Below are positions 31,837 through 41,189 of a stretch of DNA of 64,000 nt, in pieces. Under the pieces are notes generated by a model. It saw only the letters and a list, made by a program, of their open reading frames with translations, was not told where the DNA came from and ran no database searches. How positions within the stretch are numbered: position 1 is the stretch's first letter; each line of letters opens with the position of its first letter. The DNA is taken from positions 16,173-80,172 of the forward strand of contig JAEWIY010000201.1 of the NCBI GenBank assembly GCA_023386835.1, in the 5' to 3' direction. Made by a program: the position numbers and the translations under genes. The stretch comes from Verrucomicrobiota bacterium (GTDB lineage: Bacteria; Verrucomicrobiota; Verrucomicrobiia; Opitutales; Opitutaceae).

Positions 31837-34620
31837 ATGAAGTCTCTTGTTATCGCCGAGAAGCCCAGCGTGGCCGCGGATTTGGCCAAGGCGCTCGGTC
31901 GGGTCCCGAAAAAGGGCGAGGTCTACGAAAACGACGAGTGGGTGATCGCGTCCGCGGTGGGCCATCTCGTTGAACTCGAGATGCCCGAGGACATCGACAA
32001 GAAGAAGTACGGGTTCTGGCGACTCGAGACGCTGCCGATCATCCCGAACAAATTTGGCCTCAAACCGATCGACAGCTCGAAGGACCGTTTTCAGCTGCTG
32101 AAGAAGCTGCTCAACCGGAAGGACATCGATCAGGTCATCAACGCCTGCGACGCCGGTCGAGAGGGTGAACTCATCTTCACTTATATCTACCAGCTCGCGA
32201 AGGCGAAGTTGCCGGTGAAACGCGCCTGGATGCAGACCATGACCATGGAAGGCATCCAGGAGGCCTTCCGGTCCCTTCGCGACGGCACTCAAATGGCCGG
32301 TCTGGCCGACGCCGCGCGCTGCCGCAGCGAAAGTGACTGGCTGATCGGCATCAACGGCACGCGAGCCATCACCAAGCGCATGTTCGGATCCCGCGCCGGC
32401 AACGTCGCCTCGGTGGGTCGCGTCCAGACTCCGACGCTGGCGATCCTGTTCGCCCGCGAACTCGAGATCCGCAACTTCAAGCCCCGGGACTACTGGCGCG
32501 TCACGGCCACATTCTCCGTCGCGGCCGGCAAGTACGAAGGCACGTATCAAAAACCGGACTTCAAGAAGGCGGAAGGCGACGACCAGGATCGCATCGACCG
32601 GATCTGGGATCGCGCCCTCGCCGAAGCCGTGGTGGCGACCTGCCGGGGTGAACCGCCCGCGCGGGTGACGGAGGAAAAGAAGTCCTCCAACCAATCTTCT
32701 CCGCGACTCTACGATCTGACGACACTGCAGCGGGAAGCGAACAACCGCTTCGGTCTCTCCGCCCGTCGGACGCTTCAGATCGCCCAAGCGCTCTACGAAC
32801 GTCACAAGGTCATCACCTACCCGCGTACCGACTCGCGGGCGTTGCCGGAGGACTACATGCCGACCTGCCGTCAGGTGCTCGGCTCGCTCCACGGTGACCT
32901 GGCGCCGCACGCGCAGACCGTGCTCGAACAAGGTTGGGTGCGCCCGAACAAGCGCATCTTCAACAACGCGCAGATCTCCGACCACTTCGCGATCATCCCC
33001 ACTGCCGTCAGTCCGAGCAAACTCGAGGACCTGGAGGCGAAGGTGTACGACATGATCGCGCGCCGTTTTGTCGCCACGTTCTTCCCTCCGGCGGAGTTCG
33101 ATGTGACGACCCGCATCAGCACCGTCGCTGGCACGCACGCGTTTAAGACCGAAGGCAAGGTGCTCACCCAGCCGGGCTGGCTGGCCGTTTATGGCCGCAA
33201 CGCCATCGACGATGACGGCAAGGCCCTGCCACCGTTGAAGCCCGAGGATAACAGCGAAGCGAAGACCATCGCCGTCGAGCTGCACTCCGAGCAGACCAAA
33301 CCGCCGCCCCGCTACACGGAAGCCACGCTGCTTTCCGCGATGGAAGGCGCGGGCAAACTCGTCGATTCCGAAGAACTCGCCGAAGCGATGAAGGAGCGTG
33401 GTCTCGGCACACCGGCGACGCGCGCGGACACGATCGACGGGTTGATCAACCAGAAGTATGTCGATCGCCAGCAACGCGAGCTCGTCCCGACGCCGAAGGC
33501 CGAGCAGCTGCTCGAGTTCCTCGCGGCCGTGAAGGCCGACGCGTTGACCAAGCCGGACATGACCGGGGAGTGGGAGTACAAGCTGCGCCAGATGGAGCAC
33601 GGGCGCTTTGAGCGCGACCGCTTCATGGCCGAGATCGTCGACGTCACCAAGGGCATCGTCGATCGCACCAAGACCTTCTCCGAGGACGAGTCGCAGGCCC
33701 GCGAGACGGACATCGTTTCGCCGACGGACGGGCGCCCGCTCCTGGAAACGCTGCGCGCCTACAAGTCACAGGACGGCGCGTTGACCATCTACAAGGTCAC
33801 GAGCGGCCGGAAGATTGAGGAAGCGGAAGTGCGCGACCTCGTCACGCACGGCCAGGTCGGACCACTGGACGGTTTCGTCTCCGCCCGCACCGGCAGCCGC
33901 TTCCCGGCGACGCTCCGCCTCGTCGACAACGGCGAGCCGGGCAAAAAGAAGGTCGAGCTCGATTTCGGCAACAAGGTCGACGTCAACGAACTGGAACCGT
34001 TCTGGACCGATCCGGCCAGCGGTGCGGAACTCTGCGAGGCGCCGACCAACTACGTGTTGCGGGAGCGCGATGGCGACGGCTGGAAGGAAGCCTTCAAGGT
34101 CGGGCGGCTGATGTGCCAGAAGCCGATCACCCGTGAGCAGGCGATCCAGCTGGTGACACAGGGGAAAACGGAGCTGATTCAAGGCTTCATCTCCAAGCGC
34201 GGGCGGCCGTTTGACGCCTTCCTCACGCGCCATGGGGCAAAAGTTTCGTGGGAATTCCCGCCGCGGAAGCCCAAGGAAGGCGGCGCCGCCCGCCCCCGGA
34301 AGGAGAAGGCGCCGCTCGACCTCTCCCAGGCGCAGGTGCTCGGCCCGAGCCCGGCCCACACCGACGGCGAACTGCTGCTGGCCGGCGAAGAGTACGTGGT
34401 GCGCAAGCGCAACGCCGACGGCACCGACCGCGTGGTGTTTAAGGTGAAACGCAACCTCTGCGAACGGGAGCTGACGCCCGACGACATCCAGAAACTGCTC
34501 GCCGAGGGCCGGACGCCGTTGATCGAGGGCTTCGTATCGAAGCGCGGCTCCAAGTTCGGCGCGTACCTCGTCCTGTCGAAGAACAAGGCGAAGGCGGAGT
34601 TCGAGTTCCCGCCCCGCTGA
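31837..34620 (+). CDS. topB: DNA topoisomerase III (type IA) with C-terminal repeats
   Basis: A 927-residue type IA topoisomerase. Toprim domain at the N-terminus (M-K-S-L-V-I-A-E-K-P-S with Glu8, and D105-A-G-R-E-G-E). Catalytic Tyr328 is in V-I-T-Y-P-R-T-D-S. The strand-passage domain ends near 600. Three copies of the Toprim C-terminal repeat follow (about 640-720, 728-808 and 835-927), two of which end in F-P-P-R. No four-cysteine zinc ribbons are present. It relaxes negatively supercoiled DNA and decatenates. No mobile-element neighbours, so it is likely the chromosomal enzyme. ATG 31837 has no clear ribosome site. Confidence 0.93.
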   Translation: MKSLVIAEKPSVAADLAKALGRVPKKGEVYENDEWVIASAVGHLVELEMPEDIDKKKYGFWRLETLPIIPNKFGLKPIDSSKDRFQLLKKLLNRKDIDQVINACDAGREGELIFTYIYQLAKAKLPVKRAWMQTMTMEGIQEAFRSLRDGTQMAGLADAARCRSESDWLIGINGTRAITKRMFGSRAGNVASVGRVQTPTLAILFARELEIRNFKPRDYWRVTATFSVAAGKYEGTYQKPDFKKAEGDDQDRIDRIWDRALAEAVVATCRGEPPARVTEEKKSSNQSSPRLYDLTTLQREANNRFGLSARRTLQIAQALYERHKVITYPRTDSRALPEDYMPTCRQVLGSLHGDLAPHAQTVLEQGWVRPNKRIFNNAQISDHFAIIPTAVSPSKLEDLEAKVYDMIARRFVATFFPPAEFDVTTRISTVAGTHAFKTEGKVLTQPGWLAVYGRNAIDDDGKALPPLKPEDNSEAKTIAVELHSEQTKPPPRYTEATLLSAMEGAGKLVDSEELAEAMKERGLGTPATRADTIDGLINQKYVDRQQRELVPTPKAEQLLEFLAAVKADALTKPDMTGEWEYKLRQMEHGRFERDRFMAEIVDVTKGIVDRTKTFSEDESQARETDIVSPTDGRPLLETLRAYKSQDGALTIYKVTSGRKIEEAEVRDLVTHGQVGPLDGFVSARTGSRFPATLRLVDNGEPGKKKVELDFGNKVDVNELEPFWTDPASGAELCEAPTNYVLRERDGDGWKEAFKVGRLMCQKPITREQAIQLVTQGKTELIQGFISKRGRPFDAFLTRHGAKVSWEFPPRKPKEGGAARPRKEKAPLDLSQAQVLGPSPAHTDGELLLAGEEYVVRKRNADGTDRVVFKVKRNLCERELTPDDIQKLLAEGRTPLIEGFVSKRGSKFGAYLVLSKNKAKAEFEFPPR

Positions 34621-34831
34621 GGCAGGACTTCGGACCTCAATCAACGAACGACGCCGGGGCCACAACGGGGACCTCGGCGCGCTTGTTTGGGGCCACTCTC
34701 CTTGGCCGCGTACGGACGTTGCGCGCCGAACGGCGCGGGTCGTCTGCGTGCTGGCGGGTCGCGCGCAGCGCCGAGAAGCGACTTTGCAGCCCGTGCTGCG
34801 CGGCAGAGCAATTGAGCGGTGTTGCCCGCGC

Positions 34832-35335
34832 TCAGAGTGCGCCGCCGCACATCTCCTTCGCGGCTTCGGCAATCTGCTCCGGCGACAGGTCACGCACGTG
34901 CGTCGCGATCGACCAGCGGTGCCCCGCCGGATCCTCAATCACGCCGTAACGATCGCCCCAGAACATGTCCTGCACCGGCAAGATCAGCTTGGCGCCCGCT
35001 GCGACGGCGCGATCGACCAGCGCGTCCGCGTCATCGACATTCAGGTGGAGCGTGACCGCGGTGCCGCCGAGCTTGTGTGGCGAAGCGGAGCCACATTGAG
35101 GGAACTCGTCCGCCAGCATCACGGATGCGCCGCCGATCTCCACCATGGCGTGCATGATTCGGCCGTCTGGCGTCGGCAGCCGCATCTGCTCAGTCGCGTC
35201 AAACGCGCGCTGATAGAAGGCAATCGCATCTTGGGTGTTCGCGCAGACGAGGTGCGGGATCAAACCGCGCATGGCCGGCGGCACGGAGGAGTTGAACGAC
35301 TTGGCGGAGGGAGTGTTTTCGATGGCAGTGCTCAT
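34832..35335 (-). CDS. VOC family (glyoxalase/PhnB-like) protein
   Basis: A 167-residue vicinal-oxygen-chelate protein. After a short disordered start, the fold runs G-L-I-P-H-L-V-C-A-N-T-Q-D-A-I-A-F-Y-Q-R-A-F, then H-A-M-V-E-I-G-G-A-S-V-M-L-A-D-E, T-V-T-L-H-L-N-V-D-D-A-D-A-L-V and M-F-W-G-D-R-Y-G-V-I-E-D-P-A-G-H-R-W. This pattern is the PhnB/YdcJ-type subset; enzymatic activity is unknown. The Met at 35335 is preferred since the preceding residues (frame open to 35518) are Arg-rich without coding character. Convergent with topB, with 211 bases between. Confidence 0.85.
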   Translation of the reverse strand: MSTAIENTPSAKSFNSSVPPAMRGLIPHLVCANTQDAIAFYQRAFDATEQMRLPTPDGRIMHAMVEIGGASVMLADEFPQCGSASPHKLGGTAVTLHLNVDDADALVDRAVAAGAKLILPVQDMFWGDRYGVIEDPAGHRWSIATHVRDLSPEQIAEAAKEMCGGAL

Positions 35336-35599
35336 GGGATTCAGAAAGTTGCCCGCGGCCTGAAACCAGCGCGGCGCATGGGTACGACGTAGGACCCGGC
35401 CTTCTCCGGACATCCGGTCGCACAAAACTTTCAATCGGTGACGTAGCCAAATGAGCCCCGTGCGTGCTGACGACGGAGCAGCCGATATCCTCAGCCTCGT
35501 CGGGCGAGCTCGCCTCAATTCGAGACTAAGGACTTTCCGTCTCTCTGCGGGGTTGAGGTTAAACCCGTGGACCGCCAGGATGTACCCACGACCCCGCTT

Positions 35600-36268
35600 A
35601 TGCGCCCCCTCGCCCGTCTCCTTGCGGCCCTGTTGACCCCTATGTGCGCGCTCGCCGTTGAGCCGGGCGACACGCTTGAACAGGTGCTGGAGGAAAAAGG
35701 CTCGCCGGCCGGTCGCATGGAAGCCGCCGGCGCGGTGGTTCTGCGGTACGAGACGGAGACGATCACGTTGCGCGACGGCAAAGTTGTGACCGTCAGGGCC
35801 GCCCCAGCCAAATCCGCGACGGCCATTACTCCGGCGTTAACCGCCGCTCCGACACAGCGTCCGACCCCGCCCCGTCGTGCGCCAGCGCCGGCGGCGGCCT
35901 CTGTAGATTGGACGACCGACTATTCCGCGGCCTTGGCCGCTGCAAAATCCGGCGATCGGAAAGTCCTCCTCTATTTCACGGGATCCGACTGGTGCGGCTG
36001 GTGCAAGCGGCTCACGCGCGAGATTCTCGCCACGCCGGAGTTCGCCGCCTACGCCGCCGAAGAGCTGGTGTTGGTGAAACTCGATTTCCCGCGCGCGCTG
36101 CCGCAGCCGCCGGAGCTGGTGAAACAAAACGAACAACTGGCCCGCCGGTATCGTATCCGCGGATACCCCACGGTGGTGATGCTCGATGCCAGCGGCCGTA
36201 CCCTCGCCCGTCTCGGTTACCAGGAAGGTGGCCCGCAGCCGTTCATCGACCGGATCCGCGCGTTGTGA
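35600..36268 (+). CDS. thioredoxin-family protein, exported
   Basis: A 222-residue secreted protein. Signal peptide 1-19 (M-R-P-L-A-R-L-L-A-A-L-L-T-P), a small domain (about 21-68, with G-D-T-L-E-Q-V-L-E-E-K-G-S-P-A-G), a Pro/Ala-rich linker (about 70-100), then a thioredoxin fold with W-C132-G-W-C135-K-R-L and the later cis-Pro region Y-P-T-V-V-M-L-D. The C-G-W-C form is typical of periplasmic thioredoxin-like reductases. Could keep cysteines of c-type apocytochromes or other exported proteins reduced. ATG 35600 is chosen because it begins the signal peptide. Confidence 0.88.
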   Translation: MRPLARLLAALLTPMCALAVEPGDTLEQVLEEKGSPAGRMEAAGAVVLRYETETITLRDGKVVTVRAAPAKSATAITPALTAAPTQRPTPPRRAPAPAAASVDWTTDYSAALAAAKSGDRKVLLYFTGSDWCGWCKRLTREILATPEFAAYAAEELVLVKLDFPRALPQPPELVKQNEQLARRYRIRGYPTVVMLDASGRTLARLGYQEGGPQPFIDRIRAL

Positions 36269-36406
36269 AGCGGCGCGGGGGCGCCCGGTGCGCTGCGGTT
36301 CAACGTCAGAACGCTCAGTCGTTGGCGATTCGAGCGCGGACCCCTAGGCTGCACTCACCTCGGACTGCCTGTCCTCGCGGCCTTTTCCACCCGCGCTTTG
36401 TACCCC

Positions 36407-37936
36407 ATGATCACCCCGCTTCGCCTGGCCGCGTACGCAACCGTTCTTGTGCCTGCCGCGCTCATGGCCAATTCGCTTTCCCAACCGAAGGGCCTCTTCA
36501 CTTTCGAAGCCGATGTCGGCCAGCCGGCGATCCGCGGCTCGGCCCGTTACGACGAGTTCACCCAGACCTATGCACTCACCGCCGGGGGCACGAACATGTG
36601 GCTCGAACGCGACGAATTCCACCTGCTCGCCCGTCCGCTCTCCGGGGACTTCATCCTGCGCACGCGGATCGAGTTTCTCGGGCCGGGTGTGGATCCGCAT
36701 TGCAAGGGTGGTTTGATCATCCGGCCGGACACGGACCCGAGCGCACCTTACGTCGACGCAGCTGCGCATGCCGGCGATGGGCTCACGTCCCTGCAGTTTC
36801 GTCGCACCGCCGGGGCCGCGACGGAACAGATCGTCCTCTCGATCACGCACGCGGATGTGCTGCAACTGGAACGGCGCGGCACCACCTATATCTTTTCGGC
36901 CGCGCGTTACGGTGAACCCTTCGTCAGCGCCGAGCTGCCTGACCTGCAATTGCCCGACGAGGTGCTCGCCGGTCTTTTCCTCTGCTCCCATCGCGCCGAC
37001 GTTGAGGAGCGCGCGTTGTTCCGCGACGTGCGGATCGTGCGCCCGCCGAAGGCGGGTTACGTGCCCTATCGTGACTACATCGGGGCGCACCTCGAAGTGC
37101 TGAATGTTTTTACGGGCCGGCTCGAGTTGTTGCACACGTCGCCGGAGCAGTTTGAGGCACCCAACTGGACGCCTGACGGCGGCTCGTTGATCTACAACGT
37201 CAGCGGTCCCGGCCCGAACAAGGGGCGCCTTTTCCGGTTCGACCTCGCCACGCGCGAGATCAGCCCGATCGAAACCGGCTTCGCCAATCGCAACAACAAC
37301 GACCACGTCCTTTCGTTCGACGGGCGCCTGCTCGGCATCAGCCATCACTCCGCCGACCACAATGGCCAATCGATGGTCTACACCCTGCCGGCCACGGGTG
37401 GCACCCCGGCGTTGATCACCCAACGCGCGCCGTCGTACCTGCACGGCTGGTCGCCGGACGCCCAGTGGCTCGTGTATACAGGCGGCCGCGACAACAAGTA
37501 CGACATCTACAAAATTCCCGCCGCGGGTGGTGAAGAGGTGCGGCTGACCGACTCCCCCGGCCTCAGTGACGGCCCGGAGTTCGCGCCGGATGGGCAGACA
37601 ATTTATTACAACTCCACCCGCTCGGGCCGCATGCAATTGTGGCGGATGAAACCAGACGGCTCCGACCAGGAGCAGGTCACCGACGACGAGTTCAACAACT
37701 GGTTTCCACACGTCTCACCCGACGGAAAATGGATCGCGTTTCTGTCGTATCTGCCGGACGTGCCCGCCGCCGAGCATCCGTACTACCAGCAAGTCTACCT
37801 GCGATTGATGCCAGTCAGCGGAGGCCCGGCTCGAGTGATCGCCTACGTTTACGGCGGACAAGGCACGATCAACGTCCCGTCGTGGTCGCCTGACAGTCGC
37901 CGGATTGCGTTCGTGAGCAACACGCGGATGGACTGA
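36407..37936 (+). CDS. secreted TolB-like beta-propeller protein
   Basis: A 509-residue exported protein. Signal peptide 1-22, then a concanavalin-like N-terminal part (about 25-205, with F-I-L-R-T-R-I-E-F, G-L-I-I-R-P-D-T-D and L-F-L-C-S-H-R-A-D). From about 225 to the end come WD40/PD40-like TolB blades: N-W-T-P-D-G-G-S-L-I-Y-N, H-G-W-S-P-D-A-Q-W-L-V-Y, P-E-F-A-P-D-G-Q-T-I-Y-Y, H-V-S-P-D-G-K-W-I-A-F and S-W-S-P-D-S-R-R-I-A-F. This combination is common in Planctomycetota and Verrucomicrobiota secretomes; a sugar-related role is possible. A TTG nine bases earlier (36398) is an alternative start. Confidence 0.87.
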   Translation: MITPLRLAAYATVLVPAALMANSLSQPKGLFTFEADVGQPAIRGSARYDEFTQTYALTAGGTNMWLERDEFHLLARPLSGDFILRTRIEFLGPGVDPHCKGGLIIRPDTDPSAPYVDAAAHAGDGLTSLQFRRTAGAATEQIVLSITHADVLQLERRGTTYIFSAARYGEPFVSAELPDLQLPDEVLAGLFLCSHRADVEERALFRDVRIVRPPKAGYVPYRDYIGAHLEVLNVFTGRLELLHTSPEQFEAPNWTPDGGSLIYNVSGPGPNKGRLFRFDLATREISPIETGFANRNNNDHVLSFDGRLLGISHHSADHNGQSMVYTLPATGGTPALITQRAPSYLHGWSPDAQWLVYTGGRDNKYDIYKIPAAGGEEVRLTDSPGLSDGPEFAPDGQTIYYNSTRSGRMQLWRMKPDGSDQEQVTDDEFNNWFPHVSPDGKWIAFLSYLPDVPAAEHPYYQQVYLRLMPVSGGPARVIAYVYGGQGTINVPSWSPDSRRIAFVSNTRMD

Positions 37937-37941
37937 AGGTG

Positions 37942-38008
37942 TTCAGCGCCTCCGGTTTCGTCGCTGCGTCACCTCCGCAGTGCGAGAGGAAACCTGCGGG
38001 GCGCTGAA
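37942..38008 (+). ncRNA. nested stem structure between two genes
   Basis: Three coaxial stems: TTCAGCGCC (37942-37950) with GGCGCTGAA (38000-38008); GGTTTC (37954-37959) with GAAACC (37989-37994); CTGCG (37964-37968) with CGCAG (37976-37980), closing loop TCACCTC. It lies between the TolB-like stop (37936) and the GTG start at 38023. No U run follows, so it may be a leader structure, processing site or attenuator rather than a terminator. Confidence 0.4.
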
Positions 38009-38022
38009 ACGTCTTTGGTCCC

Positions 38023-38973
38023 GTGAAGTCCCTCTCCTCGGTCGCCGCTCTGTTCCTTGGCCTGGTTGCCATCGCCGCCTCCGGCGTGGCCTGGCATCAA
38101 TACCGCCGGGCGGAGCAACTTGAACGCGACCTGGCCGCCCGCCCAACCGTGACGGCCACGGTCGCACAAGCAGCGTCTCCCCAACCGGCGGTGGACCCCG
38201 CCGAGGAGGAAATTGATGAGCCCCGCGAGCAGGCCGCCCACGCCGGGGCGCCCGGTTCGGAGCAGAACCGTCGGCCCAACGAAGGCCCCCGCCCGGATCC
38301 CTCCGGACGCTTCAGTGCGCTAATGGAGAATCCGGAGTATCTTACCGCCTGGCAGGCGCAGCAGCGCGGCTTCATCGACAGCCAATACGCCGGCTTCTTC
38401 CGGCGGATGAACCTGAATTCCGCCCAGATCGAGCGACTCAAGGATCTGCTCGTCGAGCGCGCCGCCTCGCGCATGGACGTGATGAACGCCGCGCGCCGTG
38501 AGGGTCTGACCGGGCGTGACTCCCGCGATGACGTGCGGGCGCTGGTGCAGCAGGCGGAGAATGAGATCGCCCGGGATATCCAATCCGTCCTCGGCGAATC
38601 CGGCGCCGCGCAGTTGCAGCAGTACGAGCAAACCGCGCCCCAGCGTCATCTCGTGAATCAGGTGAGCGACCGGTTGAGCTACTCGGCCACGCCGCTGACC
38701 GCGGCGCAGCAGGACGCGCTGGTTTCCATTTTGGCAGAAACTTCTCCCGGCCCACGCACGACGGGTCCATCGGGCCTTTCGCCGATCAATCGAGGTCCCG
38801 GAGGCTCGGTGATTTCCGACGCGGCCATCGCCCGCGCCCAAGGCGTCTTGTCACCCTCGCAGGTCGAGGCGCTCCGCGAAATCCAGGCCCAGCAACGTGC
38901 CCAGCGCCAGATGAGCGAAATCATGCGCCGCGAGATGCGCAACCAACGCCCCAACCCCAACCCCGGCGGCTAA
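38023..38973 (+). CDS. hypothetical exported protein (helical, Arg/Gln-rich)
   Basis: A 316-residue protein with GTG start. Hydrophobic segment 5-22 serves as signal or anchor. A disordered Glu/Pro/Arg-rich region runs to about 95. From about 105 to 290 it is helical and charged, including R-M-N-L-N-S-A-Q-I-E-R-L-K-D-L-L-V-E-R and a later L-T-A-A-Q-Q-D-A-L. The L-x-x-x-Q pattern resembles Spy/CpxP-like periplasmic helices, but no motif is decisive. The C-terminus is Arg/Gln/Asn/Pro-rich. A structured RNA precedes it. Confidence 0.7.
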   Translation: MKSLSSVAALFLGLVAIAASGVAWHQYRRAEQLERDLAARPTVTATVAQAASPQPAVDPAEEEIDEPREQAAHAGAPGSEQNRRPNEGPRPDPSGRFSALMENPEYLTAWQAQQRGFIDSQYAGFFRRMNLNSAQIERLKDLLVERAASRMDVMNAARREGLTGRDSRDDVRALVQQAENEIARDIQSVLGESGAAQLQQYEQTAPQRHLVNQVSDRLSYSATPLTAAQQDALVSILAETSPGPRTTGPSGLSPINRGPGGSVISDAAIARAQGVLSPSQVEALREIQAQQRAQRQMSEIMRREMRNQRPNPNPGG

Positions 38974-39009
38974 GGGCACGGCGGAACTTCGGAAACACCC
39001 CTTCGCCAC

Positions 39010-39042
39010 GTTGGGCCGCGTATCCGCGCAGCGCGGTCCAAC
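39010..39042 (+). other. hairpin downstream of the helical exported protein gene
   Basis: GTTGGGCCGCG (39010-39020) pairs with CGCGGTCCAAC (39032-39042), 11 pairs with one G-U, 11-base loop. It lies 36 bases past the stop of the gene ending 38973. There is no U run, so a factor-independent terminator is not supported. Confidence 0.35.
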
Positions 39043-39161
39043 CCATAAAGTGCGCCGTTGCACAACTGCAGCGTTTACTTCGATCGGCGCCGCTTCAGCT
39101 TCCCGGCGTACTTACACCCGCGCGGGGCGCTAGCGCGGTGCCGCTTCAACTGTGAAGATCG

Positions 39162-41183
39162 ATGCTTTCGTTTTTTACCCGCAGCTGGAATGACTCGGAT
39201 TGGCGTGTCCGCGAACGCGCCGCGCAGCGCCTGAAGGACCGCTCCAAACTCCTGCACCTGGCGTTAAGCGACATTGCCACGGAAGTCCGCCTCGCCGCCG
39301 TCAAGAGCCTGAGCGATGAAGAGGACCTCGCCCAGGTCGTGCGCAACGGCGCGTGCGAGAAAAGTCGCGGGCTGGCCCTCAGTCGCCTGACCTCGATTGA
39401 CCGACTGCTACAGCTGGCCGCTCACACAGAGCTGGCGCCCGAGCTTCGTTGCCGCGCGATCCACGCGCTGCCACCCGATGTCCCGACGGACTCGCTCTAT
39501 TCGGACAGCGACCCGGTCCCAGTGAAGGTCGCACTGACCGAGAGGATGCAGACGCAACCACTCCTGCAACGGATCGCCGCCGATGAGATCGACCGGCAGC
39601 TGCGCTGCGTCGCGATCGGGCGACTCGAAAATGAGGCGGCGTGCTTTGCGTTGTTGGAAAGGGAAGCCGATGCAACCGTTCGCACCGCCCTGCACCAGCG
39701 TCTTCGCTCGCCCGATCTTCTCCGGGAAGCGCTACTTGACGAGGATGATCCGGGTGCACGGATCGCCCTGATCGAGCGGATCCATGAGGAGGATTGCCTG
39801 CGGCAGATCATCGCGACGGACCCGGATCTCGGGGCGCGCAAAACCGCCATCCGGCAGCTCAAAGATTCCGCCCCCTTGGTCGAGCTCGCCTCGACTCTGC
39901 TCGAGCCCGACCTCGCGCTCGAAGCGCTGTCCCGTCTGAGCAGCGATGAGCATCGCGCGATCGTCGCCCGCCAATCACCGGACGAGTCCGTCCGCTGGGA
40001 AGCGCTGCGAACCATCAGGCAGCCGGACGCCCTGCGTGCGCTCGTGGATTCACCGGCTGCCCCCGAGATCCGATGGCTCGCTGCCCGCCGTCTCGGCGAA
40101 CTTTGCGTGGCAGAACTGCCGCGGATTTCGAGCGCCCGAATGCTGCGCAAGGCGGTGGAAGTCGAAACCGACCCGGTCGTGGCGCGCTGGATGATCGCCC
40201 ACCTGAACGATTCACTCGCCCTCGAAGCGCTTGCGCAGTCGTCGGAGTCTCATCTCTCCAGTCCCGCGGCCCAGCGACTGCGCGAGCAGATCGGTCCCTT
40301 CGGCGTACGTTTCGCCGCGATTCCGAATCGCCCGTATGAGCTGTCGTCGTTTGTGATCACGGTTCGCCAGCTGAAGTCGGCTCTCCCCCGCTTGCGGTTG
40401 GCAGACACAGACGAGGACCTGCCGGCGACGGGCATCACGCCCGAAATCGCGCGGGAATTCTGCACCCGGATGTCGGACGAAGGGGGCATCACCTACCGGC
40501 TGCCTTCGTTCGATGAATGGTTCCACGCCTGCATGGCCGACGACGAAGCATGGTTTGAGCGTCGTGGCAGCGATCAGCCCGAGAATGGTATCTTGGAATC
40601 GGAGACGGTGGCGATCCGCCGCCAGGGGCCGCGTCGCCTGCAACAGGCGTGGCCCAACCCGTGGGGTTTGTTGGACATGTTGGGCAACGTGGCGTGCTGG
40701 ATCGACGGGACAACCGAGTTCCTGATCAACCAGCCTTCAGTGCGGCAGGACCCGCTGGCTGCGGGAGACGACTGGTCCGACCCGCAGGCCTTCGCGGTCG
40801 CGGCCGGTTTGCACTGGGGCGATCAACGCATCCGCCGCGGACGCCTCGAGCGACTCGTGCGTCGCTCATTCGTGAATACAGATGCCGCCCAAAAAGTAGG
40901 CTTTCGGGTGTTGCGGGAAACCCCGCTCTCCCAGCAGAAGCGTCTCGAGTATGTGCTGACGTTGGCCCCGGAAACGGCAGCCGGCATCACGGCCGCGGAC
41001 GTCAGCGAGCGTTTGCACGGGCGCATTCTGGGCGGCCGGACGCAGGCGCGGAACTGGTACCAAGTGGCGCCCGTCGTGATCGCCCGCTCGACGAAGTATG
41101 AAGAAGTGCACCGCCTGAAAATGCTCGTGGAGGGCTCCGGCGGCCGCACCCGCCTGACCGTCCAGCCGGCGACTCCCCGTTAG
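39162..41183 (+). CDS. HEAT-repeat protein with formylglycine-synthase-like domain
   Basis: A 673-residue protein without signal peptide or membrane span. About residues 1-390 are HEAT-type helical repeats, opening D-W-R-V-R-E-R-A-A-Q-R-L and later V-R-W-E-A-L-R-T-I. From about 410 to 590 it has the FGE-sulfatase (SUMF1-like) fold: I-T-P-E-I-A-R-E-F-C, Y-R-L-P-S-F-D-E-W, N-P-W-G-L-L-D-M-L-G-N-V and G-F-R-V-L-R-E. The cysteines that make FGE an oxidase are not evident, so a binding rather than catalytic role is likely. The last 80 residues could be a small L7/L12-like helix-strand fold. It converges on the ExbB-like operon, with six bases between stops. Confidence 0.8.
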   Translation: MLSFFTRSWNDSDWRVRERAAQRLKDRSKLLHLALSDIATEVRLAAVKSLSDEEDLAQVVRNGACEKSRGLALSRLTSIDRLLQLAAHTELAPELRCRAIHALPPDVPTDSLYSDSDPVPVKVALTERMQTQPLLQRIAADEIDRQLRCVAIGRLENEAACFALLEREADATVRTALHQRLRSPDLLREALLDEDDPGARIALIERIHEEDCLRQIIATDPDLGARKTAIRQLKDSAPLVELASTLLEPDLALEALSRLSSDEHRAIVARQSPDESVRWEALRTIRQPDALRALVDSPAAPEIRWLAARRLGELCVAELPRISSARMLRKAVEVETDPVVARWMIAHLNDSLALEALAQSSESHLSSPAAQRLREQIGPFGVRFAAIPNRPYELSSFVITVRQLKSALPRLRLADTDEDLPATGITPEIAREFCTRMSDEGGITYRLPSFDEWFHACMADDEAWFERRGSDQPENGILESETVAIRRQGPRRLQQAWPNPWGLLDMLGNVACWIDGTTEFLINQPSVRQDPLAAGDDWSDPQAFAVAAGLHWGDQRIRRGRLERLVRRSFVNTDAAQKVGFRVLRETPLSQQKRLEYVLTLAPETAAGITAADVSERLHGRILGGRTQARNWYQVAPVVIARSTKYEEVHRLKMLVEGSGGRTRLTVQPATPR

Positions 41184-41189
41184 CACGGG

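Noticed and set aside
31735..33600. A 621-codon minus-strand frame over topoisomerase III
   Set aside because: Shadow of topB; the plus-strand protein has all type IA motifs.
39075..39257. A 60-codon basic frame ending K-L-K-R-R-R-S-K, possible small ribosomal-like protein
   Set aside because: It overlaps the start of the HEAT/FGE gene in reverse, lacks a good start, and matches no small ribosomal family I can name.
39162..41183. Diversity-generating retroelement target protein (FGE/CLec fold)
   Set aside because: No reverse transcriptase, accessory protein or template repeat was seen nearby.
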